From Thermocoleostomius sinensis A174 (GTDB lineage: Bacteria > Cyanobacteriota > Cyanobacteriia > Elainellales > Elainellaceae): a stretch of DNA of 64,000 bases. Numbering within the stretch: the first letter of the stretch is position 1; each line of letters begins with the position of its first letter. The stretch lies in the NCBI RefSeq assembly GCF_026802175.1, contig NZ_CP113797.1, forward strand, positions 1,217,026 through 1,281,025, read 5' to 3'. This document shows positions 33,460 through 42,798 of this stretch, in pieces. The notes beneath the pieces were generated by a model that worked only from the letters and a program-made list of their open reading frames with translations, was not told the origin of the DNA and did no database searches. Position numbers and translations under genes: made by a program.

Positions 33460-34644
33460 ATGTCTTCTGGTTCTGCCAATTTTATTGCTTCCGCGCCGAT
33501 TGCTGCTGAGTTGGCGACCCTTCCCGACCCATCAACACCTTTGTTGGGTCAATCGCTGGCACAGTTAACGGCATGGGTGCAGCAACAGGGACAGCCTGCT
33601 TATCGTGGAAAGCAGTTGCACCAGTGGATTTATCAGCAGGGCGCTCGATCGCTGTCCGAGATTACGGTGTTTTCCAAACAGTGGCGGGCATCGGTTACAG
33701 ACGTGGTAGTAGGGCGATCGACGCTGCACTATCGGGCAGAAGCACCAGATGGCACAGTGAAGTATTTGCTGCGGCTGACGGACGGGCAAATCATTGAAGC
33801 GGTAGGAATTCCTACATATAAGCAGGAATCAGGGATTGGGGATTGGGGGTTGGGCAGGGAAGCCCAGACGACTCGGACGAAGCATTCTTCTCAATCGTTG
33901 CATTCCTCTGCACCGCTCGATCGCCTGACGGTATGTGTGTCGTCTCAGGTGGGGTGTCCAATGGCGTGCGATTTTTGCGCCACAGGTAAGGGCGGCTATG
34001 TCCGGAATTTGGCAACGCACGAAATTGTAGATCAAGTGCTAACAGTACAGGAAGACTTTGGACAGCGGGTCAGCCATCTTGTATTTATGGGCATGGGGGA
34101 ACCGTTGCTGAACAGCGAGAATGTGTTGGCGGCGGTACGATCGCTGAATCGCGATGTAGGCATTGGGCAGCGATCGATCACGATATCGACTGTGGGCATT
34201 CCGGGGCGAATTCGTCGCTTTGCCGAACATCAGCTACAGGTAACACTAGCGGTGAGTTTGCACGCTTCCAATCAAACGATTCGCGAACAGTTAATTCCCA
34301 GCGCACGGCAATATCCGCTGGAAGCGTTGCTGAACGAATGCCGCGAGTATGTGCAAATCACAGGTAGACGAGTCACGTTTGAATACATTTTGCTAGCCGG
34401 TTTAAATGATGAACCACAACACGCGATCGAGCTAGCTCAACACTTGCGTGGCTTTCAAAGCCATGTCAATTTGATTCCCTACAACCCTATTTCCGAAGTG
34501 GCCTACCAGCGCCCCGATCGCGATCGAATTCAAGCGTTTGTCAATATCTTAAAGCAACATCGAATTGCTGTGAGCGTGCGCTATTCCAGAGGGCTGGAGG
34601 CCGATGCAGCTTGTGGTCAGTTACGAGCGTCGAAAGGCTTATGA
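33460..34644 (+). CDS. rlmN: 23S rRNA (A2503)/tRNA (A37) C2-methyltransferase RlmN
   Basis: RlmN is a radical-SAM enzyme that methylates C2 of A2503 in 23S rRNA and A37 in some tRNAs. The 394-residue product from the ATG at 33460 shows the cluster motif [22 protein letters not shown] and [15 protein letters not shown]. Just before VCVSSQVGC lies an insert of about 35 residues ([13 protein letters not shown] followed by [13 protein letters not shown]) coded by G-rich repeat DNA and absent from typical RlmN. The insert sits at the linker into the radical-SAM barrel. Its TGA overlaps the start of the next gene (ATGA). Confidence 0.95.
   Translation: MSSGSANFIASAPIAAELATLPDPSTPLLGQSLAQLTAWVQQQGQPAYRGKQLHQWIYQQGARSLSEITVFSKQWRASVTDVVVGRSTLHYRAEAPDGTVKYLLRLTDGQIIEAVGIPTYKQESGIGDWGLGREAQTTRTKHSSQSLHSSAPLDRLTVCVSSQVGCPMACDFCATGKGGYVRNLATHEIVDQVLTVQEDFGQRVSHLVFMGMGEPLLNSENVLAAVRSLNRDVGIGQRSITISTVGIPGRIRRFAEHQLQVTLAVSLHASNQTIREQLIPSARQYPLEALLNECREYVQITGRRVTFEYILLAGLNDEPQHAIELAQHLRGFQSHVNLIPYNPISEVAYQRPDRDRIQAFVNILKQHRIAVSVRYSRGLEADAACGQLRASKGL
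33826..33920 (+). repeat. G-rich repeat inserted in frame in rlmN
   Basis: GCAGGAATCAGGGATTGGGG then ATTGGGGGTTGGGCAGGGAA belongs to the GGGATTGGGG repeat type common between cyanobacterial genes. It keeps frame and is read as [15 protein letters not shown]. The first bases (CAGGAATC-GG-AT) resemble the start of the in-frame repeat in recJ. Confidence 0.6.
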
Positions 34645-36116
34645 CTCAACGAAATGTTCCCAACTATGGATCTCTCAATAACGGATCTACAGGATCTACA
34701 AACGTGAATGCGGAACTGGAAGAAACAATCCTCAGTTTCAGCGACATTCAGGCAGAACTGAACTATCGGCAAGCACAAACGGTACTGCGCGATTTGGTAC
34801 AAAAGCTCGACCTCACTCCTGCTGAACGGCAAGGGCTAGAAGCGGAGGTAGAAAGTCTGGAAACTATGCTGGACAAGCTCGATCGCCAAGTGGTGCACAT
34901 TGCGGTATTTGGCATGGTGGGGCGGGGAAAGTCATCGCTGTTGAATGCGCTGCTGGGTCAGGAGGTGTTCACTACCGGCCCAACGCATGGCGTGACACAA
35001 ACAATTCAGAGCGCTGAGTGGACAACCAGTGAAGAGGCGATCGATGGTAGTCACCAGAAGCTGTGGAAGGTGTCGCTGCCCGGTGTTGGCAATTCCTGCA
35101 TTCAACTCATCGATACCCCTGGCATTGATGAAGTAGATGGTGAAGCGCGAGAAGCCCTGGCTCGGCAGGTGGCCAAACAAGCCGACCTGATCTTATTTGT
35201 CATCGCTGGCGATATGACTCAGGTAGAATTCGTAGCGCTGTCGGAACTGCGTCAAGCCAATAAGCCGATTCTGCTGGTGCTGAATAAGATGGATCAGTAT
35301 CCCAGCGCCGATCGCTTAGCAATTTATGAAAAAATTCGCGACGATCGCGTGCGGACGTTACTTTCACCCAATGAAATTGTCATGGCAGCGGCTTCTCCTT
35401 TGGTTGCTAAAGCAGTACGGCGATCGGATGGCAAACTCGTTCCGCAGTTGAACCGAGGGGTACCCCAAGTTGAAGATGTAAAGCTGAAAATTCTGGAGGT
35501 GTTGCACCGCGAAGGAAAATCACTGGTAGCACTTAACACGATGCTGTTTGCCGATTCGGTGAATGAACAGGTGCTACAACGGAAGCTGGAAATTCGCGAT
35601 CGCAGCGCCAATCAAATCATTTGGAATGGCACGATGACCAAAGCCATCACCACCGCCCTCAATCCAATTACCGTAGTGGATTTGCTCAGCGGAGCGGCAA
35701 TTGACGTAGCGATGATTGTGGCACTGTCTCGGCTGTATGGCATTGCCATGACTCAAGCTGGAGCAGTGGCGTTGCTGCAAAAAATTGCAATTAGCTTGGG
35801 GGGAATTACCGCTAGCGAACTGTTGATTACGGCGGGGCTAGGCTCCCTCAAAAGTGTATTAGGTCTCTCGGCTCCGGCCACAGGCGGGGTTTCCTTGGCT
35901 CCCTATCTCTCTGTTGCGGTCACGCAAGCGGGAATTGCGGGCGTCTCAACTTACGGAATTGGGCAGGTGATCAAGGTTTATCTGGCTAACGGAGCCTCTT
36001 GGGGTCCCGATGGCCCTAAAGCCGTGATCGATCGCATTCTCTCGACCCTAGACGAAACCTCGATCATGAACCGAATTCGCGACGAGTTACGGGAGAAATT
36101 GGGAGTTAAGGGTTAG
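34641..36116 (+). CDS. Membrane-associated GTPase with DUF697 domain
   Basis: This 491-residue protein starts within the ATGA overlap with rlmN, implying translational coupling. A helical N-terminus (1-85) precedes an Era-like G domain: P-loop [16 protein letters not shown], switch Thr in [16 protein letters not shown], and NKMD specificity motif (LVLNKMDQ). A DUF697 region with several amphipathic or hydrophobic helices (about 330-470: [20 protein letters not shown]) probably attaches it to the membrane. Related cyanobacterial proteins are uncharacterised; YcjF-like proteins share the tail. A dynamin-like or trafficking role is speculation. Confidence 0.85.
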   Translation: MTQRNVPNYGSLNNGSTGSTNVNAELEETILSFSDIQAELNYRQAQTVLRDLVQKLDLTPAERQGLEAEVESLETMLDKLDRQVVHIAVFGMVGRGKSSLLNALLGQEVFTTGPTHGVTQTIQSAEWTTSEEAIDGSHQKLWKVSLPGVGNSCIQLIDTPGIDEVDGEAREALARQVAKQADLILFVIAGDMTQVEFVALSELRQANKPILLVLNKMDQYPSADRLAIYEKIRDDRVRTLLSPNEIVMAAASPLVAKAVRRSDGKLVPQLNRGVPQVEDVKLKILEVLHREGKSLVALNTMLFADSVNEQVLQRKLEIRDRSANQIIWNGTMTKAITTALNPITVVDLLSGAAIDVAMIVALSRLYGIAMTQAGAVALLQKIAISLGGITASELLITAGLGSLKSVLGLSAPATGGVSLAPYLSVAVTQAGIAGVSTYGIGQVIKVYLANGASWGPDGPKAVIDRILSTLDETSIMNRIRDELREKLGVKG

Positions 36117-36264
36117 GCATTGAAGGTTAAGCGTTGAACGCATGTCCCCACGTTGCCAGTCCGCAATTCCTTGCAATTTCTTCATCTGGAATTGGACTAT
36201 TTTCAAACGATCGGCCTTAGCTTAAAAAGCAGGGCTAGTTTACCAACCCTACCTTAGGAAGAAA

Positions 36265-36301
36265 GGACAGACAGAGAAGGGGGCTTACAATCTGTCTGTC
36301 C
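36265..36301. terminator. Strong hairpin behind the GTPase gene
   Basis: GGACAGACAGA (36265-36275) and TCTGTCTGTCC (36291-36301) are a perfect 11-bp inverted repeat with a 15-base loop, 149 bases after the GTPase stop. There is no T-run, so it may be a factor-dependent stop, an mRNA-stabilising hairpin or a small palindromic repeat. Confidence 0.45.
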
Positions 36302-36586
36302 TACCCTAGGGTGTTACGGTATACCTCAGCCGCATCGTCCCCCATTTCGGACGCGATCGACTACTTTGCAAAAATTGACCGGCAAAACTTGGGTGAGTAA
36401 CCTGATTAGCAATTTCCTCGCTTAACTTTAACTGAAGCCTAGAGCCATTGAGTTTGCGGCTGTAAAGTTTGTCAAACGTTTATCATTCGTAGCTACGCTT
36501 GTGTTCCAATCCTCTCTATGATGGATATGGAAGTGAATTGAATATAGAACCAATTAAGTACATTATCTCGTACAGATTCGGGGTTC

Positions 36587-36644
36587 TCTAGAACACATTC
36601 TAGAAACGGCAGCGCTGCACTATGCACTCTAGAAATACCTAGAA
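36587..36644. repeat. Four TCTAGAA direct repeats upstream of RTX gene
   Basis: TCTAGAA occurs at 36587, 36599 and 36628, and CCTAGAA at 36638, in a 58-bp stretch that ends 72 bases before the RTX start codon. Each is itself near-palindromic (TTCTAGAA). The spacing of 12, 29 and 10 bases could place regulator dimers on nearby helix faces. Confidence 0.45.
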
Positions 36645-36715
36645 ACTTAATTCCTAAGTAAACCAATTAAAACAGCCAGCGTGGAACTGCGTTGGTGTAT
36701 TTTTCAGGAGGATTT

Positions 36716-38080
36716 ATGGCCAATAGAATTATCGGCACGCTTCATGATGACGTGTTGTTTGGAGATACCAACCCCCTCGATCTGAATGACATTATCTTGG
36801 GATTGGCCGGAAACGATCGCTTATATGGATTTGCCGATCGCACAGGTGGCGATCTAATTGTCAGCCACGATACCTTGCGCGGCGGGGATGGTAACGATAC
36901 GCTGCGGGGTGGAGCCGGAGACGATCAATTGTTGGGGGAAGCTGGCAATGATGTCATGGGCACAGCTTTCCCTGGCATCGAAGATGATTCTGCGGGGGAA
37001 GCTGGCAATGATAGTTTGCAAGGGGGCGCAGGCAACGATGTGATGAGCGGCGGAGATGGAGACGATTGGCTGTTGGGGGGAACAGGTGACGACTTGTTGG
37101 GTGCGTTCAGCAGTCGAGGTCCAGGCAACGACAGCCAATACTATTATGGCTCTGATGCGGGCAACGATACGCTTCTCGGCGGGGATGGAAACGATTACAT
37201 CAGCGGCGGGGATGGAAACGATCTGCAAGTAGGCGGCAATGGAAACGATAACATTGGCAATTACTATTATTATGACGATCGCTTTGGTCAAGATGCCGGA
37301 GACGACACCCTCTTGGGTGGTGCGGGTAACGATGGCTTGTTTAGTGACGACGGAAATGATTTGATGCGGGGTGGAGCCGGGAACGATTACATTGGTTTTG
37401 GAGTAGATGGTCGCTATTTGATTGGTGATTCTCCGGGGGACGATCGGGGGTTTGGCGATGGCGGAGACGACTACATCATTCTGGGTTCCGGCAACGACAC
37501 CATGAGCGGTGGCGCGGGCAATGATCGCTTGGGAACTCGAGAAATCAGGGTTCCCCCCGGTTTTATGGATGAGAGTGGCAACGATCGCTTAGATGGCGGC
37601 ACAGGCAACGATACCTTAAATGGTGGTGTCGACAGGGATACGCTGATTGGCGGACGCGGCAACGATATCCTCTATGGCGATGATGACAGCGATGTCTTGA
37701 CTGGAGTTGACCCAACCTCGGCGACGCCGGGGCGTGGCGAACAAGATGTGCTGTTTGGTGAACTAGCTCCTGAAGCCGACTACGAATGGCAATCGCCCGA
37801 TCGCTTCATTCTCGGCAACCGCACCAGTGTCTTTTACAACGACGGCCGCAAGGATACCCGTGGCAACGGCGATTATGCCGTGATTAGAGACTTCGATTTA
37901 ACAGCGGGCGATCGAATTCAACTAAAAGGATCGGCTAGGGATTACAGCTTAGGGGTGTCTACGATCGATCCGACAGCAACCGCCATTTTCTATACAGCCG
38001 GACAACTAACCCCTGAATTGATTGGATTGGTGCACGGCGAAGCGCCCTCGAATCTTACAACCGGGTTTGTGTATGTTTAA
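36716..38080 (+). CDS. RTX (hemolysin-type) calcium-binding protein
   Basis: This 454-residue protein starts at the ATG at 36716 with an ideal AGGAGG five bases upstream. It is built mostly of glycine/aspartate nonapeptides (GGxGNDxL), e.g. GGDGNDTLRGGAGDDQLLG, folding into a calcium-bound parallel beta-roll. The run is broken by spacers rich in Tyr/Asp such as DSQYYYGSDAGND. The C-terminal 85 residues (VIRDFDLTAGDRIQLKG ... TTGFVYV) form the typical cap. There is no Sec signal, so it should be exported by a type I system, whose genes are not in the window. It is a surface or extracellular protein; no enzymatic domain. Confidence 0.9.
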   Translation: MANRIIGTLHDDVLFGDTNPLDLNDIILGLAGNDRLYGFADRTGGDLIVSHDTLRGGDGNDTLRGGAGDDQLLGEAGNDVMGTAFPGIEDDSAGEAGNDSLQGGAGNDVMSGGDGDDWLLGGTGDDLLGAFSSRGPGNDSQYYYGSDAGNDTLLGGDGNDYISGGDGNDLQVGGNGNDNIGNYYYYDDRFGQDAGDDTLLGGAGNDGLFSDDGNDLMRGGAGNDYIGFGVDGRYLIGDSPGDDRGFGDGGDDYIILGSGNDTMSGGAGNDRLGTREIRVPPGFMDESGNDRLDGGTGNDTLNGGVDRDTLIGGRGNDILYGDDDSDVLTGVDPTSATPGRGEQDVLFGELAPEADYEWQSPDRFILGNRTSVFYNDGRKDTRGNGDYAVIRDFDLTAGDRIQLKGSARDYSLGVSTIDPTATAIFYTAGQLTPELIGLVHGEAPSNLTTGFVYV

Positions 38081-38205
38081 GTCCACTAGTGTTGACCAAT
38101 GCTTGAATGAGCAGAACAGGTCAATAGGCGCTACGACAGAAAACCTCGAAAATAATTAAGCAATCAAGTAATTAAATTGATCAAACTATCCGGAACACGC
38201 AGCAA

Positions 38206-38237
38206 GGGTGCGAATAACTGAATTGGTAGATGCACCC
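38206..38237 (+). other. Hairpin ahead of RTX terminator
   Basis: GGGTGC (38206-38211) pairs with GCACCC (38232-38237) around a 20-base loop, shortly before the terminator stem at 38248. It may be part of the 3' end structure of the RTX transcript. Confidence 0.35.
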
Positions 38238-38247
38238 TGATTTGTTT

Positions 38248-38277
38248 CCCCCTGGTCCCGAGCTAGGGGGATTTTTT
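38248..38277 (+). terminator. Rho-independent terminator of RTX gene
   Basis: CCCCCT (38248-38253), an 11-base loop and AGGGGG (38265-38270) are followed by TTTTTT (38272-38277). It overlaps the stop codon of the convergent peptidoglycan-binding gene. Confidence 0.75.
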
Positions 38278-38518
38278 ATGCCTCTACATTCTTAGGGTGT
38301 TGCAAAAGTTGCCACGTTTCTGGGCCCACAATTCCATTCACTGGCAACCCATGCCGCTGTTGAAACGAAATCACCGATGCCAATGTTGTTGCCTGAAAAA
38401 TGCCATCCACCGCTAGGCTCGATCCTTGGGCATTTAGCAATGTCTGCAATTGAGTAACGGCCTCGCCGGTGTCTCCTTTGCGAAGAATTGGGGATGATTC
38501 TGTTTCTTGCTCGTCCAT
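38276..38518 (-). CDS. Small peptidoglycan-binding domain protein
   Basis: This 80-residue protein is essentially one PG_binding_1 domain: LRKGDTGEAVTQLQTLLNAQ, LAVDGIFQATTLASVISFQQ, LPVNGIVGPETWQLL. Such three-helix domains bind peptidoglycan, usually attached to wall enzymes. Here no catalytic partner and no signal peptide are seen, so how it would reach the periplasm is unclear. GAGGAAA precedes the ATG at 38518. It is convergent with the RTX gene. Confidence 0.85.
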   Translation of the reverse strand: MDEQETESSPILRKGDTGEAVTQLQTLLNAQGSSLAVDGIFQATTLASVISFQQRHGLPVNGIVGPETWQLLQHPKNVEA

Positions 38519-38939
38519 GATGGTGTTTCCTCAGCTTTTCAAATAGTTGCTCTGAACCGCTCACCGCAATAGCGACAGCATAGGCTGCATACAATGACCG
38601 ATCGTCATTCGCATGAATATATCCTTATTGACAGTCATACCAAGGTTAAAATAGATGGCTGTGACCCGATCGCAGGTGTCGTGTGATAGCCTAAGTCGAT
38701 CAAACACACCGTTACAATACCTGTAATAATGAACTAGAACTGCCGAATGCCGGGGCCGGGGCTTGTTTTGTTTACAATTTAGCCGCTGATTGCACTTGAC
38801 TGTATCTTTCCCAAGACTTAATCAACCGTCAATGTCAAGCCTGGCATATGGCCTATCCGATTTCAGGTTAATTTTCAAGTCAATTAATTTTCCGATCGCG
38901 ACGGCAATGGGTTCTTCTTTCGATTTAAGTCAACAGAAT
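38519..38939. other. 421-bp region upstream of queA
   Basis: This stretch holds the divergent promoters of the peptidoglycan-binding gene and queA. The queA frame remains open upstream to 38790 with ATGs at 38832 and 38907, so part of the spacer may be coding. TACAAT at 38773-38778 is a possible -10 box without an obvious -35. No RNA gene was recognised. Confidence 0.35.
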
Positions 38940-40031
38940 ATGAGTGCTGATTTTGCAACAGATCGGGATATCGATCGCTCGTTGGCGGCCTACGACTATG
39001 AACTGCCCGCCGATCGCATTGCCCAAAATCCGGTCGTACCTAGAGATAGTTCGCGCTTGCTGGTAGTGGATGCACCACCTCAATTTCGCCACTGTGTGTT
39101 TCGTGACTTGCCAACTTTGCTGCGATCGGGCGATTTGTTGGTTCTCAACGATACGCAGGTGATTCCGGCTCGGTTGTATGGCCACAAGGTGGATCGTACC
39201 AAAATTGCAGATGGAGCCAAGGTAGAAGTGTTGCTACTAGAAGAACAGAAGCCTCACTGTTGGCTTGCCCTGGTCAAACCAGGTAAACGCTTGAAACCCG
39301 GAGCAAAGATTGAGTTTGCCGATCGTCTCACGGCACAAGTGGTGGCAATTGACACAGACACCGGGGGACGTTTGCTGCAATTTAATTTGCCCACTGAACA
39401 ATCGTTGTTGCCTTGGCTATCGCAACGGGGAGTTGTGCCACTGCCGCCCTATATCACGAACTCGGAAGCTGACCCAGAGCAATATCAGACGGTGTATGCT
39501 AAACGTCCAGGGTCGGCGGCGGCTCCTACGGCTGGATTACACTTCACACCGGAGCTATTCGATCGCCTACAAGCCAAGGGCATTTCGCACGTAACCTTAA
39601 CATTACATGTGGGGGTGGGAACGTTTCGCCCAGTCGAATCGGATGACATCACCCAGCACAAAATGCATGGTGAGTGGCTAGAAGTCTCGCCATCTGTGGT
39701 AGAAGCAATCCAGCAAACCAAAGCCAACGGGGGACGGGTGATTGCAGTTGGGACAACCGCTGTTCGATCGCTGGAGGCTGCGGCCCAAACCGGAACCCTT
39801 CAACCCTACTGCGGCAAAACTGAACTATTTATCTATCCTGGCTATCAGTGGCGTGTGGTGGATGGACTGATCACGAACTTTCACCTACCTAAATCAAGCC
39901 TGATGATGTTAGTTAGTGCCTTAATTGGACGACAGCGCTTGTTAGCGTTATACCAAGAAGCGATCGATCAGCACTACCGTTTCTACTCGTTTGGAGATGC
40001 CATGTTGATTCTGCCCGAAGCAACAACATGA
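38940..40031 (+). CDS. queA: S-adenosylmethionine:tRNA ribosyltransferase-isomerase
   Basis: QueA transfers and rearranges the ribosyl part of SAM onto preQ1 in tRNA, forming epoxyqueuosine. The 363-residue product from the ATG at 38940 begins close to the family's usual start ([16 protein letters not shown]) and shows [45 protein letters not shown]-like [11 protein letters not shown], and [18 protein letters not shown]. In-frame ATGs at 38907 and 38832 would lengthen it without homologous content. A queuosine-precursor transporter gene lies about 11.6 kb downstream. Confidence 0.94.
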   Translation: MSADFATDRDIDRSLAAYDYELPADRIAQNPVVPRDSSRLLVVDAPPQFRHCVFRDLPTLLRSGDLLVLNDTQVIPARLYGHKVDRTKIADGAKVEVLLLEEQKPHCWLALVKPGKRLKPGAKIEFADRLTAQVVAIDTDTGGRLLQFNLPTEQSLLPWLSQRGVVPLPPYITNSEADPEQYQTVYAKRPGSAAAPTAGLHFTPELFDRLQAKGISHVTLTLHVGVGTFRPVESDDITQHKMHGEWLEVSPSVVEAIQQTKANGGRVIAVGTTAVRSLEAAAQTGTLQPYCGKTELFIYPGYQWRVVDGLITNFHLPKSSLMMLVSALIGRQRLLALYQEAIDQHYRFYSFGDAMLILPEATT

Positions 40032-40078
40032 ACGTTGAAGCATCAGCGTTGCCCCCTAGTTAAATACCTCTATTAGTA

Positions 40079-40107
40079 CTTATTAGTGCTAGTGCTTATT
40101 AGTGCTA
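40079..40107. repeat. Two 13-bp direct repeats CTTATTAGTGCTA
   Basis: Exact copies at 40079-40091 and 40095-40107 (16-bp period) with a diverged third copy just upstream lie in the 103-bp gap between the convergent queA and histidine-kinase genes. Confidence 0.6.
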
Positions 40108-40134
40108 ACGTTGCCGTTGCTGCCCACAGAGGCT

Positions 40135-41898
40135 CTAATCTCTGCGGCTGTCTAAGGGCAGAAAGATCGTCATTACTTCGCCCTGCTCGGGTCGCTGGCG
40201 CACAATCAACTTACCGCCCAACGCCTGAAACAGATTCTTGGTCGCCGTCAAATTTAGGCTAATGCTTCCTGTTTCTGGTTGGAACATCAGCAGTTGCCCC
40301 AATGATTTCAAGGTAGGGGTGAAGCCAAACTTTGAACCGCTGCCTTTGCCAGAGCCATCCCCGAGCGCCGAATTTGACTCAGGATGAGATTCTAACTGCA
40401 ACTTGAGTTGATGACCCGCCAAGGATACCTGAACTTGAATATGGCTACCGGGTGGCAGACTGTGAGTAATGCGATCGATCAGACCCGTCAAGGCTTGATC
40501 GAGCATGGTGGGGTCTGTCACCACCAACGGCATTTTCTGTGGTAAGACGATGTCCAGCGTATGGTTATGCTGACTGGCCTGCTGCTGCCAGCGAGGAATA
40601 TTCTGCTGCAAAACCTGATCGAGGGAAATGGGAGCCAACGAATTGATTAAGGTTTGCGTATTCGTCGTTTCCAACTCCACAGCCCGGAAGAATAAACTGA
40701 AGCGATCGATTTGCTCAGTACACTCGCGATCAATCACTTCCAAGCGCTTGATTACATCCGGGTTCAAGTCCTTGCGCCGCAACAGCAACCGCGTCAGCGT
40801 CCGAATCGTCGTTAAGGGGGTGCGTACTTCGTGGGCGATCGCCTTCAGCAATTCTGCATCGGAGCTTGGTTGTGGAGCGGGTGCTTTCTCATCCGGAGCG
40901 CGAGTCGATTCTGCAACCGTTCGTTTAGCGCGATGGCTTTTACTTTTTGCTCCAGACGTTTTTGTCCGATGGGGAGGTTTAGAGACCGTCACTTCCGATT
41001 CAGTCGTGGGGATAAATGCCTTACCAACTTGTGCCCCCAACTCTTGACCCACTAGCTCTTGGCCAAGACGGCTATTATGAGCAAGTGCCTCTGTTTCTAA
41101 TTCCGACACCTGCGGCAAATTGGCTAACAGTAAGCGACTAAATTGCGTAACCAGGCGATAGTCGGGCGTAACGGGCGGAAATTGCTGCACTACCCGCGAC
41201 AACATTGGCAGCATGTGAGGAGCCGCTAACTTAATCCTGGCTTCCAACGATCGCCAAACTTGCCACACCACTTCCGGATCAAAGGAAAACTGAAATGCAG
41301 GTTTGCCGGCGTCCTGTTCTCCTAGCACCATAGCTAAGCTAAAATCGTGCGTCAAGACCAAGCAAAACTGTTCAGCAGCGACTGGATCTCGTGGCAACAG
41401 CGGCAACGTCAGTACCTTGGCATAACGGGATGACAAATCAGGATCAGCAGCAGGCAGCAGTTGCACAATATCACCGGGTGCAGCGACCGTAAACATCCAA
41501 GCAGCTAAGCGATCGGTTAATTCAGATGGATTCAGAACGGGGAACGGTCCCGATAGTAATACACCGTCTAGGGGCTTGATTTTAGTGGTTCCAGCAACGG
41601 CTTGTCCGGTAGAAGTGGAGTCGGCGCGTGCGCCATTTCGGCTAGTACGAGTCACTCCCTGCGCAGATAGATGGGCAGACGAATTGGCAGAGATATCTGA
41701 CGCTAGGCGCTCTGCTGCAATTGTCCGCTGCAATAATTGATTCAAGGCTGCAACCGCACCAGACCATTGCCCTTCCGCCGTCACCTGTTGTTGAGCGGGA
41801 AAGCCAAACCCCGGTTCTTGATCTGGCTCCGCCAAAGTCATGATTTCACTTAAGGTTGGCAAATACCACTTGTACACAGAAACCACCCGATCGACCAT
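40135..41898 (-). CDS. Soluble sensor histidine kinase with N-terminal sensory domain
   Basis: From the ATG at 41898 (a TTG at 41904 is also in frame) the product is 587 residues. The N-terminal 330 residues form a sensory region of a type I do not firmly recognise (FPVLNPSELTDRLAAWMFTV ... FSLAMVLGEQD); a basic, Ser-rich linker follows (PHRTKTSGAKSKSHRAKR). HisKA has its phosphoacceptor in AIAHEVRTPLTTIRTLTRLL. The HATPase part is diverged (IDRITHSLPPGSHIQVQVSL, final LFQALGGKLIVRQRPEQG), with the usual GxGLGL box weak, so ATP binding may be altered. No transmembrane helix. No adjacent regulator. Confidence 0.82.
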   Translation of the reverse strand: MVDRVVSVYKWYLPTLSEIMTLAEPDQEPGFGFPAQQQVTAEGQWSGAVAALNQLLQRTIAAERLASDISANSSAHLSAQGVTRTSRNGARADSTSTGQAVAGTTKIKPLDGVLLSGPFPVLNPSELTDRLAAWMFTVAAPGDIVQLLPAADPDLSSRYAKVLTLPLLPRDPVAAEQFCLVLTHDFSLAMVLGEQDAGKPAFQFSFDPEVVWQVWRSLEARIKLAAPHMLPMLSRVVQQFPPVTPDYRLVTQFSRLLLANLPQVSELETEALAHNSRLGQELVGQELGAQVGKAFIPTTESEVTVSKPPHRTKTSGAKSKSHRAKRTVAESTRAPDEKAPAPQPSSDAELLKAIAHEVRTPLTTIRTLTRLLLRRKDLNPDVIKRLEVIDRECTEQIDRFSLFFRAVELETTNTQTLINSLAPISLDQVLQQNIPRWQQQASQHNHTLDIVLPQKMPLVVTDPTMLDQALTGLIDRITHSLPPGSHIQVQVSLAGHQLKLQLESHPESNSALGDGSGKGSGSKFGFTPTLKSLGQLLMFQPETGSISLNLTATKNLFQALGGKLIVRQRPEQGEVMTIFLPLDSRRD

Positions 41899-42031
41899 TA
41901 GCAACGTCTAGCAAAATACTTCGGAGGGATGTCTCCTAAGTAGCTCCTACTACGACAATACTGGGAGGAGCCGATTGGAAACAACCTTAGAACCGAACCA
42001 CAGTAGTCGCGATCTCCCCCCGCTGGAATTC

Positions 42032-42058
42032 AGTCTTAGTAGTCTTAGTAGTCTTAAT
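42032..42058. repeat. Three tandem 9-bp repeats AGTCTTAGT
   Basis: AGTCTTAGT occurs twice back to back (42032, 42041) followed by AGTCTTAAT (42050), in the divergent promoter region between the kinase gene and the small hydrolase gene, 48 bases before the latter. Confidence 0.6.
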
Positions 42059-42105
42059 AGATAGGGATAGGTGGGGTGTCTAGTTGTTTCTAGTTTACGC
42101 AATTT

Positions 42106-42687
42106 ATGACGATCGTTCTTTGCCCAGGTATCCATCCTCCCGCTTTTACCGAATCTTTCATCAAAGGGCTTGACATTTCGCCTCATGACCTGCTCGTGTT
42201 TCCGACCAATCGCTATCCGGCCTATTCGGTCTATCATCTGGTGCAATTTCTGCAAGAGACGGTTCCAAAGCAACCCAAGCAGGCTTTGCTGTTGATTGGA
42301 TTCAGTGCTGGGGCAGTAGCTGCCGTGGGTGCAGCGACGGTTTGGCAGTTACATGGGAGCGTGAAAGCGGTGATGGCGCTAGATGGGTGGGGAGTTCCAC
42401 AACTGGGAACCGTGCCGCTGTACCGCTTCAGTCACGATGCTTTTACCGCTTGGAGTTCAGCGTGTTTAGGTGGACAATCCCTCGCCTTTTACGCAGATCC
42501 AGCCGTGGCCCACCTAGAGCTATGGCGATCGCCAAAAACCACCCAAGGATGGCTCATTCAGAACTCCGATCCGGCTATCCCCAGCCCCCAGCCGCTTACC
42601 TGGACACGTACCACTCCTTCAACCTACGAGCGATCGACCATGGCCGAAGTCCTCAGGAAACTGCTGAAAAAATACGGAGAAATTTAA
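42106..42687 (+). CDS. Small alpha/beta hydrolase-like protein
   Basis: This 193-residue protein is a compact hydrolase fold. It starts MTIVLCPGIHPPAFTESFI, has a nucleophile-elbow-like GFSAGAVAA (Ser about residue 67) and LDGWGVP. Its C-terminus is short; a catalytic histidine may be the SHDAF residue, but the triad is not secure. No signal peptide. Related short proteins occur widely in cyanobacteria with unknown substrate. Divergent from the kinase gene; the next gene on the same strand starts 111 bases later. Confidence 0.7.
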   Translation: MTIVLCPGIHPPAFTESFIKGLDISPHDLLVFPTNRYPAYSVYHLVQFLQETVPKQPKQALLLIGFSAGAVAAVGAATVWQLHGSVKAVMALDGWGVPQLGTVPLYRFSHDAFTAWSSACLGGQSLAFYADPAVAHLELWRSPKTTQGWLIQNSDPAIPSPQPLTWTRTTPSTYERSTMAEVLRKLLKKYGEI

Positions 42688-42798
42688 AGCCACGACAAAG
42701 TTTGTCACTTCAGCCACCCAAAATATGCCTAGTGGTGGAAATTTCACTTAATATGGTCAAGAATATTTTGCAATGTGACGTCTTCATCGTGGACGGAT

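Larger units (their letters stand above)
36117..36715. other. 599-bp intergenic region before RTX gene
   Basis: No gene-like frame. It contains the perfect hairpin 36265-36301, a 10-bp palindrome GCAGCGCTGC at 36609-36618, and four TCTAGAA-type direct repeats (36587-36644) upstream of the RTX gene. The AT-rich part from 36430 to 36700 probably holds its promoter. Confidence 0.5.

Noticed and set aside
36870..37600. Short tandem repeats as a CRISPR array or DNA satellite
   Set aside because: The periodicity is the codon-level GGxGxD nonapeptide of the RTX protein, with no identical repeat/spacer layout.
38206..38237. tRNA-like sequence AATTGGTAGATGCACCC
   Set aside because: No acceptor stem, anticodon arm or T-loop (GTTCGAATC type) could be found around it; a simple hairpin is enough.
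41950..42273. 107-codon minus-strand frame
   Set aside because: It overlaps the convincing plus-strand hydrolase gene at 42106 and includes tandem-repeat DNA.
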